Assembly (NCBI RefSeq): GCF_034702125.1
Contig: NC_085873.1
Span: forward strand, 45,667,588-45,731,587
Length of the DNA stretch: 64,000 bases
Reading direction: 5' to 3'
From: Engraulis encrasicolus
Lineage: Eukaryota > Chordata > Actinopteri > Clupeiformes > Engraulidae
Part shown: positions 48,147 through 61,659 of the stretch, in pieces
How the letters are laid out: each line of letters opens with the position of its first letter
How positions within the stretch are numbered: the stretch's first letter is position 1
Translations under genes and position numbers: made by a program
The notes under the pieces: generated by a model
Told to the model about the DNA's origin: nothing
The model's input: the letters and a program-made list of their open reading frames with translations, nothing else
Database searches by the model: none

Positions 48147-48283
48147 CGACAGCAAGACTCCCTAGTTGTCCTCCAGCTCCTGGCTCAGTGGTTCCCCACG
48201 TCCTTGGCTGCTGGATCTCGACGTCCGGGCCTCACGTTGTCGTCAGGATGGCTTCCTTCCAGTTCCAGGTCGCGGTTTTTTAC

Positions 48284-49429
48284 TGTCAAGTTGTTCCAGT
48301 TTTGCTTGGATTTTTCGGTTTGATTATTTTGATTTGTGCAATTTCCCCAACTTGAATAAAGGAAGTGACTTCTGGTGGAGTTTTGAAGGTACACTGGATT
48401 CCACTCAAAGGACTGGACAAGACAAGAGTTGTTTCCTTTTTGACTTTTTCTTTTCTTTTCTTTTTATTTAAGTTCAGGCCACAAGTTCATTTAGTTGAGT
48501 TTGTTGGCAGGAAGAACAATTCATGGCAGTAGTAGGTCAGCCCTTTAGGTAAAAAACCTAAGGGTAAACAGTAGACAAGACAAAAGAACAAGGTTAGCAT
48601 AGTTAGCACGCACTGCTCATGTGCAAAATACAATTCTGTGCAAGTAGGCCATCATTAATATGAAATGTGCAAATATGCTTGTATTCCAAATATACTAAAA
48701 TAAACTTTGCAGTATGTCAACACTAAATCCAGATTAAAAGAACAGCAATATGAATTTAAGATGTTGTAAGAAAGCTACAAAAGAGAAGACATTTGATTTA
48801 CCTGAGACTGACATTTTTTAACTTAATCAACTGCACTATAATCTATCGATCCCACTACACGGTTGATTTGGCTGTGTGGCTAAACAATCCACAGCCACTG
48901 CGCTGCGAGCACCATAAACAGAACAAACGTGTGCCTGGCCGTTTAAGCTGACATTTACATTTCGCATTAAACAATAGCACAACAATTGTTGCAAACACAT
49001 GCGCAAGCATCGGAAACTACATCAAACAAACTGAAAGCAACTGAGCGCAAGTTCACTAAACATCTCAAATACAGACAAACAATCTCTTACCGGTTGCCTC
49101 TCCAGTTTCCAGAGTCACGTATGCACAATATCTTTTCAAATTGTTGGCCCAAGCACAGCAACTTTATGCCTGTGCTTCTCAGCAGGGTTTTCTGAAACTG
49201 AGCTGAAGAGCCTAATTAAACCCACCTGTGCTTAGCTTTGCTGCACAGGACAAATCAGCTCAAACGCGGGCAGCTGACGCTGATCAGCCAACTCTAGCCG
49301 CTTCAACTTATCAGCTGACTCGCGATTGATGCAGCTTAAACATCACCCATTTTTTTTCTATTTTTCCCCGGTGTATTTTCTTAGTGGAATTTAAAAGCAA
49401 AACACATACAAACCCAGTTTGACTTAACA
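48284..49429 (-). repeat. 5' LTR of BEL/Pao element
   Basis: 1146 bp. Near-identical to the 3' LTR. On the coding strand the ORF starts about 140 bases after it. A primer-binding site could not be assigned with confidence. Confidence 0.88.
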
Positions 49430-50565
<1,136 letters not shown>

Positions 50566-50757
50566 ATCCCATTGGGAAACTCCAACTCCCATTGTGACAC
50601 AGCACTCCAGAGCACACAACGAAATTGCATTTATGCCTCACCCGTCATGGAGGAGAGCACTGGTTGATTACTCCCCCCACCAACCTGGCGGGTCGGGAGT
50701 CGAACCGGCAACCTCTGGGATGCAAGTCTGACGCCCTAACCGCTCAACCATGACTGC
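50566..50757 (-). mobile_element. SINE family S, copy 3
   Basis: The minus strand carries GTCATGGTTGAGCGGTTAGG, the box B word GGTTCGACTCC, AAATGCAATTTCGTTGTGTG and the tail GTTTCCCAATGGGATTTC. It lacks part of the body present in copy 1. Confidence 0.85.
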
Positions 50758-50992
50758 ACATGAGAGAGGCAGGATTAATGTTATACGACTGCAATTGTGT
50801 TCTGTCTGTTCTTTCACATGTTTTCATGCATGTTTTGCATTTTCTGACTGAATTAGAGATTAATCTGACTGAATTATAAATTAGCCTCATATGAATATAA
50901 TATCATACCGTATAAGTAATTAACTACTGTAGCTAAATCTTAGTGGTAGACAGCCATACCTGAACACAATGGATCACAAATATGAAATACTA

Positions 50993-51117
50993 AGGCTGGA
51001 TCTCAAATGGCACACTTGTGCACTTCGGGCACTATGTTTCAGTGCGTAACTAATACGGCATACGCACTGAAATCTGAACACTAAAGTGCACAAGTGCGCC
51101 ATTTGAGATTCAGCCTA
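50993..51117. mobile_element. 125-bp palindromic MITE
   Basis: The left end AGGCTGGATCTCAAATGGCA and the complement of the right end, AGGCTGAATCTCAAATGGCG, pair over about 35 bp. The intervening bases are GTGC-rich. Confidence 0.75.
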
Positions 51118-51364
51118 AGTGTTATACTGTGCTGATTGAATACCAGACTGAACTAAGCACTATACAAAATCATCCATTGCCTCTTTGTGCAGATGGGTCC
51201 GCCTCCAGGCCCATTCACTATTTGCTGAAAACACTCAATACATCATAACAACATTGCTATGGGATCACAGAGTGCCTGACCTGTTCCGTTTTGGTTGATA
51301 GTAAAGTTGTAACATAGGCTGAACAAAGGTGTGACATGTCCTGATTTGGGTATTTAAGGACTTC

Positions 51365-51523
<159 letters not shown>

Positions 51524-51629
51524 GTGCACAAGAACACACAGGGCCACTTCACAGCTTCCCAGGCCCAAGACATCTGCCCCCTTTCTATGATTGGTTGACT
51601 CTATCCTCCAACCAGGTTTAACCATTATT

Positions 51630-51863
51630 TCTTCTTCTTCTTCTTCTTCTTCTTCTTCTTCTTCTTCTTCTTCTTCTTCTTCTTCTTCTTCTTCTTCTTC
51701 TTCTTCTTCTTCTTCTTCTTCTTCTTCTTCTTCTTCTTCTTCTTCTTCTTCTTCTTCTTCTGCCCTCTTCTTCTTCTTCTTCTTCTTCTTCTTCTTCTTC
51801 TTCTTCTTCTTCTTCTTCTTCTTCTTCTTCTTCTACTTCTTCTACTACTTCTTCTTCTTCCTA
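51630..51863. repeat. CTT/TTC trinucleotide array (left)
   Basis: About 75 TTC units with a TGCCC break near 51761-51765 and a few TAC variants. It abuts the tail side of a minus-strand SINE copy. Confidence 0.95.
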
Positions 51864-53150
51864 AAGCCCATTGGGAAACTCCAACTCCAATTGTCATTGT
51901 GACACAGCACTTCACAGCACACAAGTGAACCAGTGCTTGACACTAACTTTTTCGCTTACCAGCCATTTTGGCTAGTGGTTTTCCTGACTCAAAGGCTTTT
52001 TCACTAGCCATAATTTTCTTAACCATCATAGCAGCTTCAATGCATTATATAATAGGCTGTAATAATGTAATGTGGCTAATATAACACAACATAACATAAC
52101 ATAACATAATATAATATAATATTGACCATGCAGAAACACCAAGCACAGTGTTGTGGAAGGGCACAAATGTAAGCTACACGAGAGCAAAATATTTTCGTCT
52201 TTGATCTGAAGGGCACTTTCTTCATATCATATAGGCCTATCTGTGGAGGTCGCCGTCCAAATTGATGCGCAAAGTAGCCAGATAGCGCAAAGTCATTGCC
52301 AAGTTTGCCTGTAATCGGTCATGGATGTGGAATAACACCTCTTCTGGAACATTTTCTTATAAAAGTATCAATTAGAAAGCACACACAGATGCAGTAACTA
52401 CAGAAGGGGTTACAACTTCCTTTCATTATGTTTAATATTGAGTTGTTTAAATAAACGGACGCAAGGCGAGAAGGGACATGCTTTTGTGCAGTCCGGAAGG
52501 CTACTACTGCCCGGTTTGATAGTCGGGAACAACAGCACAAGAAACATGGAGGAATATTAAGGTATGAAGACATACAGTCAAATCAGAAAATAATTGAAAC
52601 CGAACATTATTAATGCCGCATGTGTTCTTGTCTTATCACTGCGCCAGTCTCGAGACTTTCACAAGACAGACTGACGTTTTCCTCTCGCCTTGGTCATAAT
52701 GCCCACTACTACTAAGTATTGTACTAATGACAGATCGCAAAACAAGTCAGTTGAGATGAACGTCGCTACTTTATTTTCACGTGGAGGTTTTTAGTGACAT
52801 TTCCAAACGCACGCTGATGTGCCGGTAGCTCGCTGCCACTCCTCTTCGCAAGACTAGCTCTATCAGATTCTTGGCATGCGTGAGACACAGGTGACACGTG
52901 ACACAGGTGCTTCATGGGTATTGTAGGCTCGCGAAATCGCATTGTATTGCTTTTGTAGCAAAGACGGTCCGAGGGAAAAAACTACAAAATGCGGTGCCTC
53001 ATCATTCAGAATAGTAACGGACCCGCCAGAATGGCTAGTGAACCTTCGGTATCTACTAGCCAACGCCGATATTCACCCGCATTTGGCTAGCTGGCGTGTG
53101 TTAGTGTTAAGCCCTGATGCACACAACGAAATTGCATTCATGCCTCGACC
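51864..53150 (-). mobile_element. SINE family S, copy 4, split by a hAT-like element
   Basis: The tail part is 51864-51930 and the head-side part 53117-53150 (GCATGAATGCAATTTCGTTG on the minus strand). The tRNA head is missing and replaced by the right CTT array. Confidence 0.75.
51931..53116. mobile_element. 1.19-kb hAT-like non-autonomous element
   Basis: The ends CAGTGCTTGACACTAAC and CAGGGCTTAACACTAAC are inverted, with the CAG(T/G)G start usual for hAT. The expected 8-bp duplication is not evident (AAGTGAAC against ATGCACAC). GGCTAGT/ACTAGCC words recur near both ends. No transposase frame. Confidence 0.7.
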
Positions 53151-53153
53151 TGT

Positions 53154-53258
53154 TCTTCTTCTTCTTCTTCTTCTTCTTCTTCTTCTTCTTCTTCTTCTTC
53201 TTCTTCTTCTTCTTCTGCTTCTTCTTCTTCTTCTTCTTCTTCTTCTTCTTCTTCTTCC
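53154..53258. repeat. CTT/TTC trinucleotide array (right)
   Basis: About 34 TTC units with one TGC variant. Same repeat and strand as the array at 51630-51863. Confidence 0.95.
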
Positions 53259-54066
53259 AGCCACATTTGACTTGCAGTTCACCCCACTCTAACTCTAGTA
53301 TTTTAGCCTTGGTAAGTTTCTTAGTTTGCTGTCCTCCATTAAAGTCCCTGTTATAAAAGTTGTCTTCCTGTGCCTCCAGAGCATGTACCCTACTAGCCCG
53401 TAGCCTGTTGCCCATAGCTTTCCTCGACCTTCGCAGATCAAGGGAACAGTCGGGTGATTGACTTTTTTAACTGATTTCGTACTTTCTTGCGTATGAAAAA
53501 TGCATTATGTTTTGGGATTTCCCTTTTTAAAACCTTTTCTGCTGAAGGCAAAGCAAAACATTCATGGAAACTCATCATGTTTAAAACATCACCTCATCCC
53601 TGGCAGGTGTGTAGATAGACCCGAACAGGGATTGTGCTATTTTACACGCACACACACACACACACAAACTGGCATAGAAACTTGTCTGAAGTCTAATTCA
53701 GAATGACTTCAGAAGACTTTACATAAATATTCCACTAAGTGCATTGGGAAAAATTGGTTTTTGGATTCATTTCCATGAATTTTCTTTCAAAGTTCAGAAG
53801 ACATTAACTTAAAACTACTTTTCAAACATAACAGCACCATCTGGTCTTTTTTTAATTAAATAAGTAGCATTCTCCAACTAAAATAAAGCATTTTACAGAT
53901 GTGTGCAAATATGGAGAGTGCAACAAAAGCTAAGCCATCATAATGTTGACGCCAGCTTCGTTGCCTGAACAGCTGTCAGTGTCCAGATGTGTACGGACTC
54001 TCACAGGAAGTGAGTAGCACTGAGTGGCAGGCATGTGCGCTTTTGCATATGCATGCGTGTGTGTGT
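53259..54066. other. No gene seen
   Basis: AT-rich unique-looking sequence with a short CA run at 53648-53666. No recognisable domain. Confidence 0.5.
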
Positions 54067-54436
54067 TAGGGATGCAAACGATTAATCGACTTTAATCGAT
54101 CAATGCATTAATCGATTAAAAAACATTAATCGCAATTAATCGTCAAATCAACTGACAAGAGACCCAGGTGAAATGAGCATGAGAAGAGTGTGCGTGAAGA
54201 GGTGTGTGAATAGTGGGAATATTTAAATCACCTTTGGATTAAAGAATTTAAATAGAATTCATTTAAATGTAGCATTTTATCTCACTTTTTAATATACATT
54301 TTTAGATTTAGTAGGTTTTTTTTCGCGAAACATGGAGATTTCGGGGGGGGGAAATGCAGCTTATCAATTAATCGTAAGTCGATCGATAAGGCTATCAACT
54401 AAAGATTAATGAATTAATCGATAATTTGCATCCCTA
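54067..54436. mobile_element. 370-bp hAT-like MITE rich in ATTAATCG words
   Basis: Inverted ends TAGGGATGCAAA. Flanked by GTGTGTGT on both sides, which suits an 8-bp duplication but is low complexity. TTAATCGAT repeats near both ends. Confidence 0.75.
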
Positions 54437-55098
54437 GTGTGTGTATGTGTGTCAGCTAGATATGGGCATAAAGTAGCAGACCAAGTTCCTGTTTCTCTTA
54501 TTTTAATGTGACATCACTTTAAAATATGAGAAGCGGGAGTTTGGTGTACAAACTTTGTTTTCATTTTTCACGTGACTTTGCTAGTCCTGCACCCAAAACT
54601 TTTTTGAGACGGATTTGTGTGTTATTTCTTTTTTCAAGGTTATGATGTAGTTGAATCGTTTCTGCAAGGACTGAGCGGTCCCGCTGGCTTCATGGGCCGG
54701 TGGTGGCTCAGGAGGTAGAGGAGCCGCTCACACTTATGACTCTTGTAATTGTTACAAGATGTGATATTAAAAAAATTAAGTAATTCATTCCTAGCTCATA
54801 ATCATGACTTTGTTCCAGAAGTCGGTGTGGGGGGCACAGCAACCTGTAGCCCAGGGACCCGAGGCCATCCAGCTATGTAATATATGATCAATCACGTTTT
54901 AAATCACCGCCTGCCTGCCTGCCTGCCTGACTCACATGACCTGCCTGCCTTCCTGCTTGCCTGCGTTTTTTTCCCCCCGCCCATCTGTTCATCACCAAAA
55001 GTTTGCAAACAAATGAAATGCACCACTTTTTTTTTCAAAACCTTCAGCGGGGGACCTACTTTCTTCTCCTGCCGCCTCCACAACATGTATTAGCACTT
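54437..55098. other. No gene seen
   Basis: Unique-looking, non-coding. A GCCT tandem run (CTGCCTGCCTGCCTGCCTGA) at about 54910-54930. Confidence 0.5.
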
Positions 55099-55105
55099 CA
55101 CACAG

Positions 55106-55998
<893 letters not shown>

Positions 55999-55999
<1 letters not shown>

Positions 56000-57389
56000 A
56001 TCATTCTGACTCTTGTTCTCTCTTTTGCATTTGTCAGACTCTCTCTTTCTCCGTATTCTCCTTTCATTTTCTCCTCTCTCCATATTCCAGCTGAACATCG
56101 CATCTCATTACAAAGTACGAAATACAAAAACACAGAACTTTAAATTTTTCATCTCTGTAATGAAAGCCCAGCAGGCCCCCACTAGTGTAAACACACCTTT
56201 GCTGACATTCTCACACCACCTGAAACACATCTTTAAAATTCACACACCCATCCGAAAAATAGTTTGAAAAATGCACATAGCCATTGGAAATCCACCTTTA
56301 AAATTCTGAAAAACATTTTAAAATTCTCCATCTGTCTGATGGAGACACACACCTTCACCCCTTTCAAAAAAATTGACTTTCATGTATCTGCTATGCTGAC
56401 CTCTTGATCATGTTCAGAATGAGGTTGTTACGGTTACCTGTCCTGTGTGTGTGGGTGTGCGTGTGTGTGCCCATGTATATGCGTTCCTCAAACATTGAAA
56501 CAGCATAGAAGAGATTGAGCGATAGCTAAAGCTATTTGCAAGGGAATAGATTTTTTTTATTTGTCCTATATTTGAGTGTCAAGTGTATGTGTAACATCAC
56601 TGCCTTAAGTGAAGGTGACTTAAATTTATAAGTAATGCCGTTTTGGGGATCAGTCTTCCGTTCCACACTCCACACCGCAAAATCAGTTTGGTCTCCTGGG
56701 CATGACACATTTATTCATAAACACATAGAGGCATGCACGCGTCGCACAGGCACACTCCCTTCTCTCACACACTCACACTCACACTCACACGCACTCGTGC
56801 ACACACACACACACACACACACACGGTCTCCCAGACTGCTAATGCCTGCCGGGAGGAGGGCAGCACCGTGAACAGTGTCGCAATATATTCACATTTAACC
56901 AGGGTGTGTCTGTGTGTGTGTGTGGGTGTGTGTGTGTACCTGCGCGCAGTTTCTGCCCTGTCATTCTTGTGTGTGAATAAATGTGCGGTAGCGAGACCAA
57001 GGTAGGGTGTGCCAGGGGTGCGGAATAATGAATTCTTCGCCCATGCCGACCATTTTTACTTTTGCCCAAAAAAATCTGTGCAGTGACACACACACACACA
57101 CGCACACACACGGTAGTGTGGATAATAAAAAAGTGTCACCGCCTGCCTGCCTCTCGGCCTTTGTATGAAAGCGCAAGTAGCCCAATGCACCCCGAGCCCA
57201 CACACACACACACACACACCCTCTTCTCCCAGACACATAGCCTGCATCTGGGATAACTGTCATAACAAGCCATTCTGATCCATACAGAACTCCCTTATTT
57301 AAAACATGTGCAGTGCATAGCAGAACATCTACCGTAGCTCGATATAAAACGGCTATTTTGTTAACTCACCAAAAATACATTCCAAACAA
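55999..57389. other. No gene seen; short CA/GT runs
   Basis: CA runs at 56770-56824, 57088-57112 and 57200-57218; GT runs at 56445-56470 and 56905-56938. No coding domain. Confidence 0.6.
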
Positions 57390-57446
57390 CTGTATTTTAT
57401 GCTGTTGATATGGCTAAATAAACTTGAACTTGAACTTGAACTTGAA
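57390..57446 (+). mobile_element. LINE 3' tail
   Basis: CTAAATAAACTTGAACTTGA and further ACTTGA units match the tail type of the LINE at 2771. Only the last part is recognisable. Confidence 0.55.
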
Positions 57447-57825
57447 CTAAACACCCGTCCTCTCGGGGGAGAAGAAGGGTGCATGTGTGTGTGTGTGTGC
57501 GTGCGTGTGTGTGATTGAACTGTTGATAGTGGCAACACTGACTGGAATGCAGAAGCAATTGAGGAGATGCTCGCGTCAGGCAGGCTATTTCATTTGGGCC
57601 ACAGAACTCAGCTGTTTTGCATGTCGCTCAATAAATGAATAAATAAATGAAATAAATAAATGAAAGAAATATATGGCCTATAAACTGGCAGACTGCCCTG
57701 CTGTGCTGGTAGCAAAGCGGCCGCTGTGATGAATATTTAGCAACCACTGCGTCCCAAGGCATGAGGGCTACTTAGCATACTAACTATATGTCTCATTCTC
57801 AATCCCATTCTTGCACACGTGCGCA

Positions 57826-57903
<78 letters not shown>
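57826..57903. repeat. CA microsatellite
   Basis: About 39 uninterrupted CA units. Bases 57447-58030 show no gene. Confidence 0.97.
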
Positions 57904-57906
<3 letters not shown>

Positions 57907-58144
57907 TCCTTCGTCCCCGACCTAGTTAGCATGCTAACTCGTACACATGCTGTCTCATAACTAGGCCCCAGAGTATACAACAAGCATTCCGGCCTACCTG
58001 GATGTCTTTCTGTCTGTCTGCCTGCCCATCCTACATTACATTACATATTACACTTAGCTGACACTTGTATCCAAAGCGACTTATTTAGGTTCAGGGTATT
58101 GATTACAGGCCCTGGAGCGATGTTGGGTTAGGTGCCTTGCTTAA

Positions 58145-59151
58145 TAGGCCAGTCAATCTAGCGTTTGACCCGGGAAAAATTGCAATAGTAATCATTCCAA
58201 ATTGTTGTAATCCCTAGGTATGTTTAAATAACATATTAAAAATCTACAGCTTTATATTTAGTGCAACATACTTTTTTTCAAGGTCAAAGTTGGAGATTTC
58301 CCATTCATTTTTCCATAGGGAGACAATATAGGAGATACTTGGGGAATAGGCTAAAAATTTAAACAATGAGATATCAATTTGAAACTTTCACAGTAATTTA
58401 CTCAAGCAAAGACAAAGATTTTTTGTATTACAAGTTGTCTGAAATATGATGATTAAATATGCAAATGAAATCACTTCTTCTTAGATATAATAAATAATAA
58501 ATATAAATAAAATTATGCAACAAAGGGCAAAACATAAAACAAATTGCAAACGTATTGATTCACACTTTTTATTGATACTTAATCCACCCTACATCACATA
58601 TGAAAAATCTACCTTCATCACTTTAGTGGAACATGCTTTTTTGAAGGTCAGAAGTAGCAGATTTCCAATGCATTTTGCCATTAAGTGGGTAAAATCGGAT
58701 ACTTTTGACCTTGGGAAAAGTATGTTCCACTGAATTGATGAAAGTATTACTATTGCAATTTGTTTTATGCTTGGTCTGTTGCCACAGATTTATCACATAT
58801 TTCAGTACATATGACCTCATTTGCTTATTTCATCATCATATTTCAGAAAAACTGCAATACAAAAATAGTTTGTCTGAATGCGAGTTACCAACTTTAAAAG
58901 TTTCAAATGAATATGTCATAGTTTAAAATTTTACCCTATTCACCTTGTATCTCCTATATTGTCTCCATATGGAGAAATGAATGGGAAATCTGCCAACTTT
59001 GACCTTGAAAAAAAGAATGTTCCACTAAATATAAAGCTGTAGATTTTTAATATGTGATACAATAAGTTTAAGGATCACTTAAAAGTAGGAACCATTACTA
59101 TTGCAATTTGTCCCGGGTTTGGGTCTTTTTAGAGCTAGATTGACTGACCTA
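58145..59151. mobile_element. 1.0-kb MITE with 3-bp TAA target
   Basis: TAA on both sides. Inverted ends TAGGCCAGTCAATCTAGC and TAGGTCAGTCAATCTAGC. ATTGCAATAGTAAT and AAATCTACAGCTTTATATTT words mirror inside. The TAA duplication suggests PIF/Harbinger-type movement (inference). Confidence 0.8.
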
Positions 59152-59166
59152 TAAGGGCACTTAAGC

Positions 59167-59514
59167 TAGGGTGACCAGATTTTTGAAGTCTGAAACCGGG
59201 ACACTTTGTGCGTGACTGAAGGACAATATTTGGCGGGTGGGTGTGGGGGTCCTCCCCCAGGAATTTTTTTATTTTTTAGATGCAATTGCCTGCATTCTGA
59301 TTCATTTTACAGGGAGGAATGACAAATCGCAACTGACTCCTTCAGACTTTCCATGCAAGCGCAGGCTGCCATTTACTGTGGCAGATAAACATGTCCTAAT
59401 CTTTTCCATATATTTACCCTGATAGACATGGCGCAATGTAGCGGGTGGCCAAAACCGGGACATATTTGTGTCCCGAGAGGGTTTGCTCGGGACCTGGGAC
59501 ATCTGGTCACCCTA
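59167..59514. mobile_element. 348-bp hAT-like MITE
   Basis: Inverted TAGGGTGACCAGAT ends. The 8-bp flanks ACTTAAGC and ACTTGAGC match at 7 of 8. Confidence 0.85.
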
Positions 59515-59615
59515 ACTTGAGCCATGGATGCAGGTGCTGGGAAGGGTAAGGATGGGATTTGAACCTGCAACCCTCTGATCTTAAGGCCAGCACTCTAACC
59601 ACTGCGCCATGGCTC

Positions 59616-60439
<824 letters not shown>

Positions 60440-61655
60440 AGGGCAGTGTAAAGCCTCATTCATACAAGTTAGTTACTCGCTCACCGAGTTAAGTCAATAG
60501 AATGTCTATAGCAACGTTCACACACGTCACTGCTAGTTACTAGCTTCTCGCTCTCTCGCCTACTCGCCACTTGCTCATGGAACGTTCCCGCGGGTTTAAC
60601 TGCCAATGCAAACGCGAGAAGTGCCGAACTCTGCATTCCAATTGGTTACTCGCTTACAAGCCTCGCTTAAAGTTAAAATATTTTCAACTCAGAATCCGCC
60701 CACGTCTCAGCGCTTCTACACTCCTCGCCAACTCGCCTCCTCGTCTCGCTGGGACACATAGATATTGTATTGACTTAACTCGCTGAGCGAGTAACTAGAA
60801 GCGATGTGTGTGAACGAGGCTTATGTGTCCCAGCGAGACAAGGAGGCGAGTAGGCGAGGAGAGTACAAGCGATGCGATGTGATGCGATACAACAGTGTTT
60901 CTCAACCAGGGTGCCGGGGCACCCTGGGGTGCCGCAGGCCCCCCTCAGGGGTGCCGCGGATACGTGGCTGAGAAATAAATCATGTCATATAATACATATT
61001 TGTCTAAATTAATAAAGTATTGCTTAGTCAGTAGAGTCTTTCATCTGCCATTTACGCACAATATAGTAAATTTAGGTCAACCCAGTAAGCTGCAACTTCG
61101 AACGTAGGTTGTGTGACGTCTCCAAATGTGTTACTTTTCTAAGCTTTTGTGGAATCGGATGCAATGCCATGTTACAGCTTGTTGGTTTGGGGTGCCTTGA
61201 AAATTTTCAGGAATTGAAAGGGTGCCTCGCTTAAAAAAAGGTTGAGAATCACTGCGATACGACATTCAGCGAACGCTCCGTGAGCAAGTGGCGACTAGGC
61301 GAGTGAGCGAGAAGCTAGTATCTAGCAGCAACATGTGTGAACGAGGCTTAAAGCGGCGTACACACACAAAGCTAGCTTTTCGCTTGCTCGCCTACTCGCC
61401 ACTCTTTCATGGAACGTTCGCCGCAGCTTTAACTGTCAGTGAACAGGCGAGAAGTACCGAACTCTGCATTCCAATTGGTTACTCGCTTACTCGCCTCGCT
61501 CGAAGATAAAATATTTTCAACTCGGGATCTGCCCACATCGCATCGCTTGTACAGTACTCGCCTACTCGCCTGCTAGTCTCGCTGAAACACATTGACATTC
61601 TATTGACTTCATTCGCTGAGCGAGTAACCAGCAGCGACGTGTGTGTACACAGCCC
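60440..61655. mobile_element. Cluster of three TACTCGCC-family MITEs
   Basis: The units at about 60440-60825, 60820-61345 and 61346-61655 are each palindromic, with TTACTCGC/GCGAGTAA words. The first two share an AACGAGGCTTA-type end, and the third has the AAGCGGCGTACACACAC end of the copy at 4186-4497. The middle copy is interrupted by the hAT MITE at 60893-61254. Confidence 0.75.
60893..61254. mobile_element. 362-bp hAT-like MITE
   Basis: Inverted ends CAGTGTTTCTCAACC and CAGTGATTCTCAACC. The flanking 8-mers CGATACAA and CGATACGA match at 7 of 8. Confidence 0.9.
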
Positions 61656-61659
61656 TTAA

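Larger units (their letters stand above)
44003..49429 (-). mobile_element. BEL/Pao-type LTR retrotransposon lacking pol core
   Basis: Two direct LTRs (44003-45149 and 48284-49429), each TGTCAAG...CTTAACA, flank one minus-strand ORF. A purine tract sits beside the 3' LTR. Total 5.4 kb. The ORF carries gag and protease parts, but reverse transcriptase, RNase H and integrase are missing, so this is a non-autonomous deletion derivative. I noted about eight base differences between LTRs, pointing to a recent insertion. Confidence 0.88.
58031..59615 (-). mobile_element. V-SINE-type tRNA SINE split by two MITEs
   Basis: The minus-strand head at 59615-59515 has ATGGCGCAGTGGTTAGAGTG (box A) and GGTTCAAATCC (box B). 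A short remnant lies at 59166-59152. The tail at 58144-58031 carries AAGTCGCTTTGGATACAAG and ATGTAATGTAATGTAG, the conserved V-SINE-type 3' domain. The order head, body, tail is continuous once the two MITEs are removed. Confidence 0.85.

Noticed and set aside
51591..51924. Poly-Ser, poly-Phe, poly-Lys and Arg-rich frames (and at 53073-53415)
   Set aside because: Produced by CTT trinucleotide arrays.
60440..61655. CRISPR-like regularly spaced repeats
   Set aside because: The repeats are palindromic MITE words with irregular spacing in a eukaryotic context.
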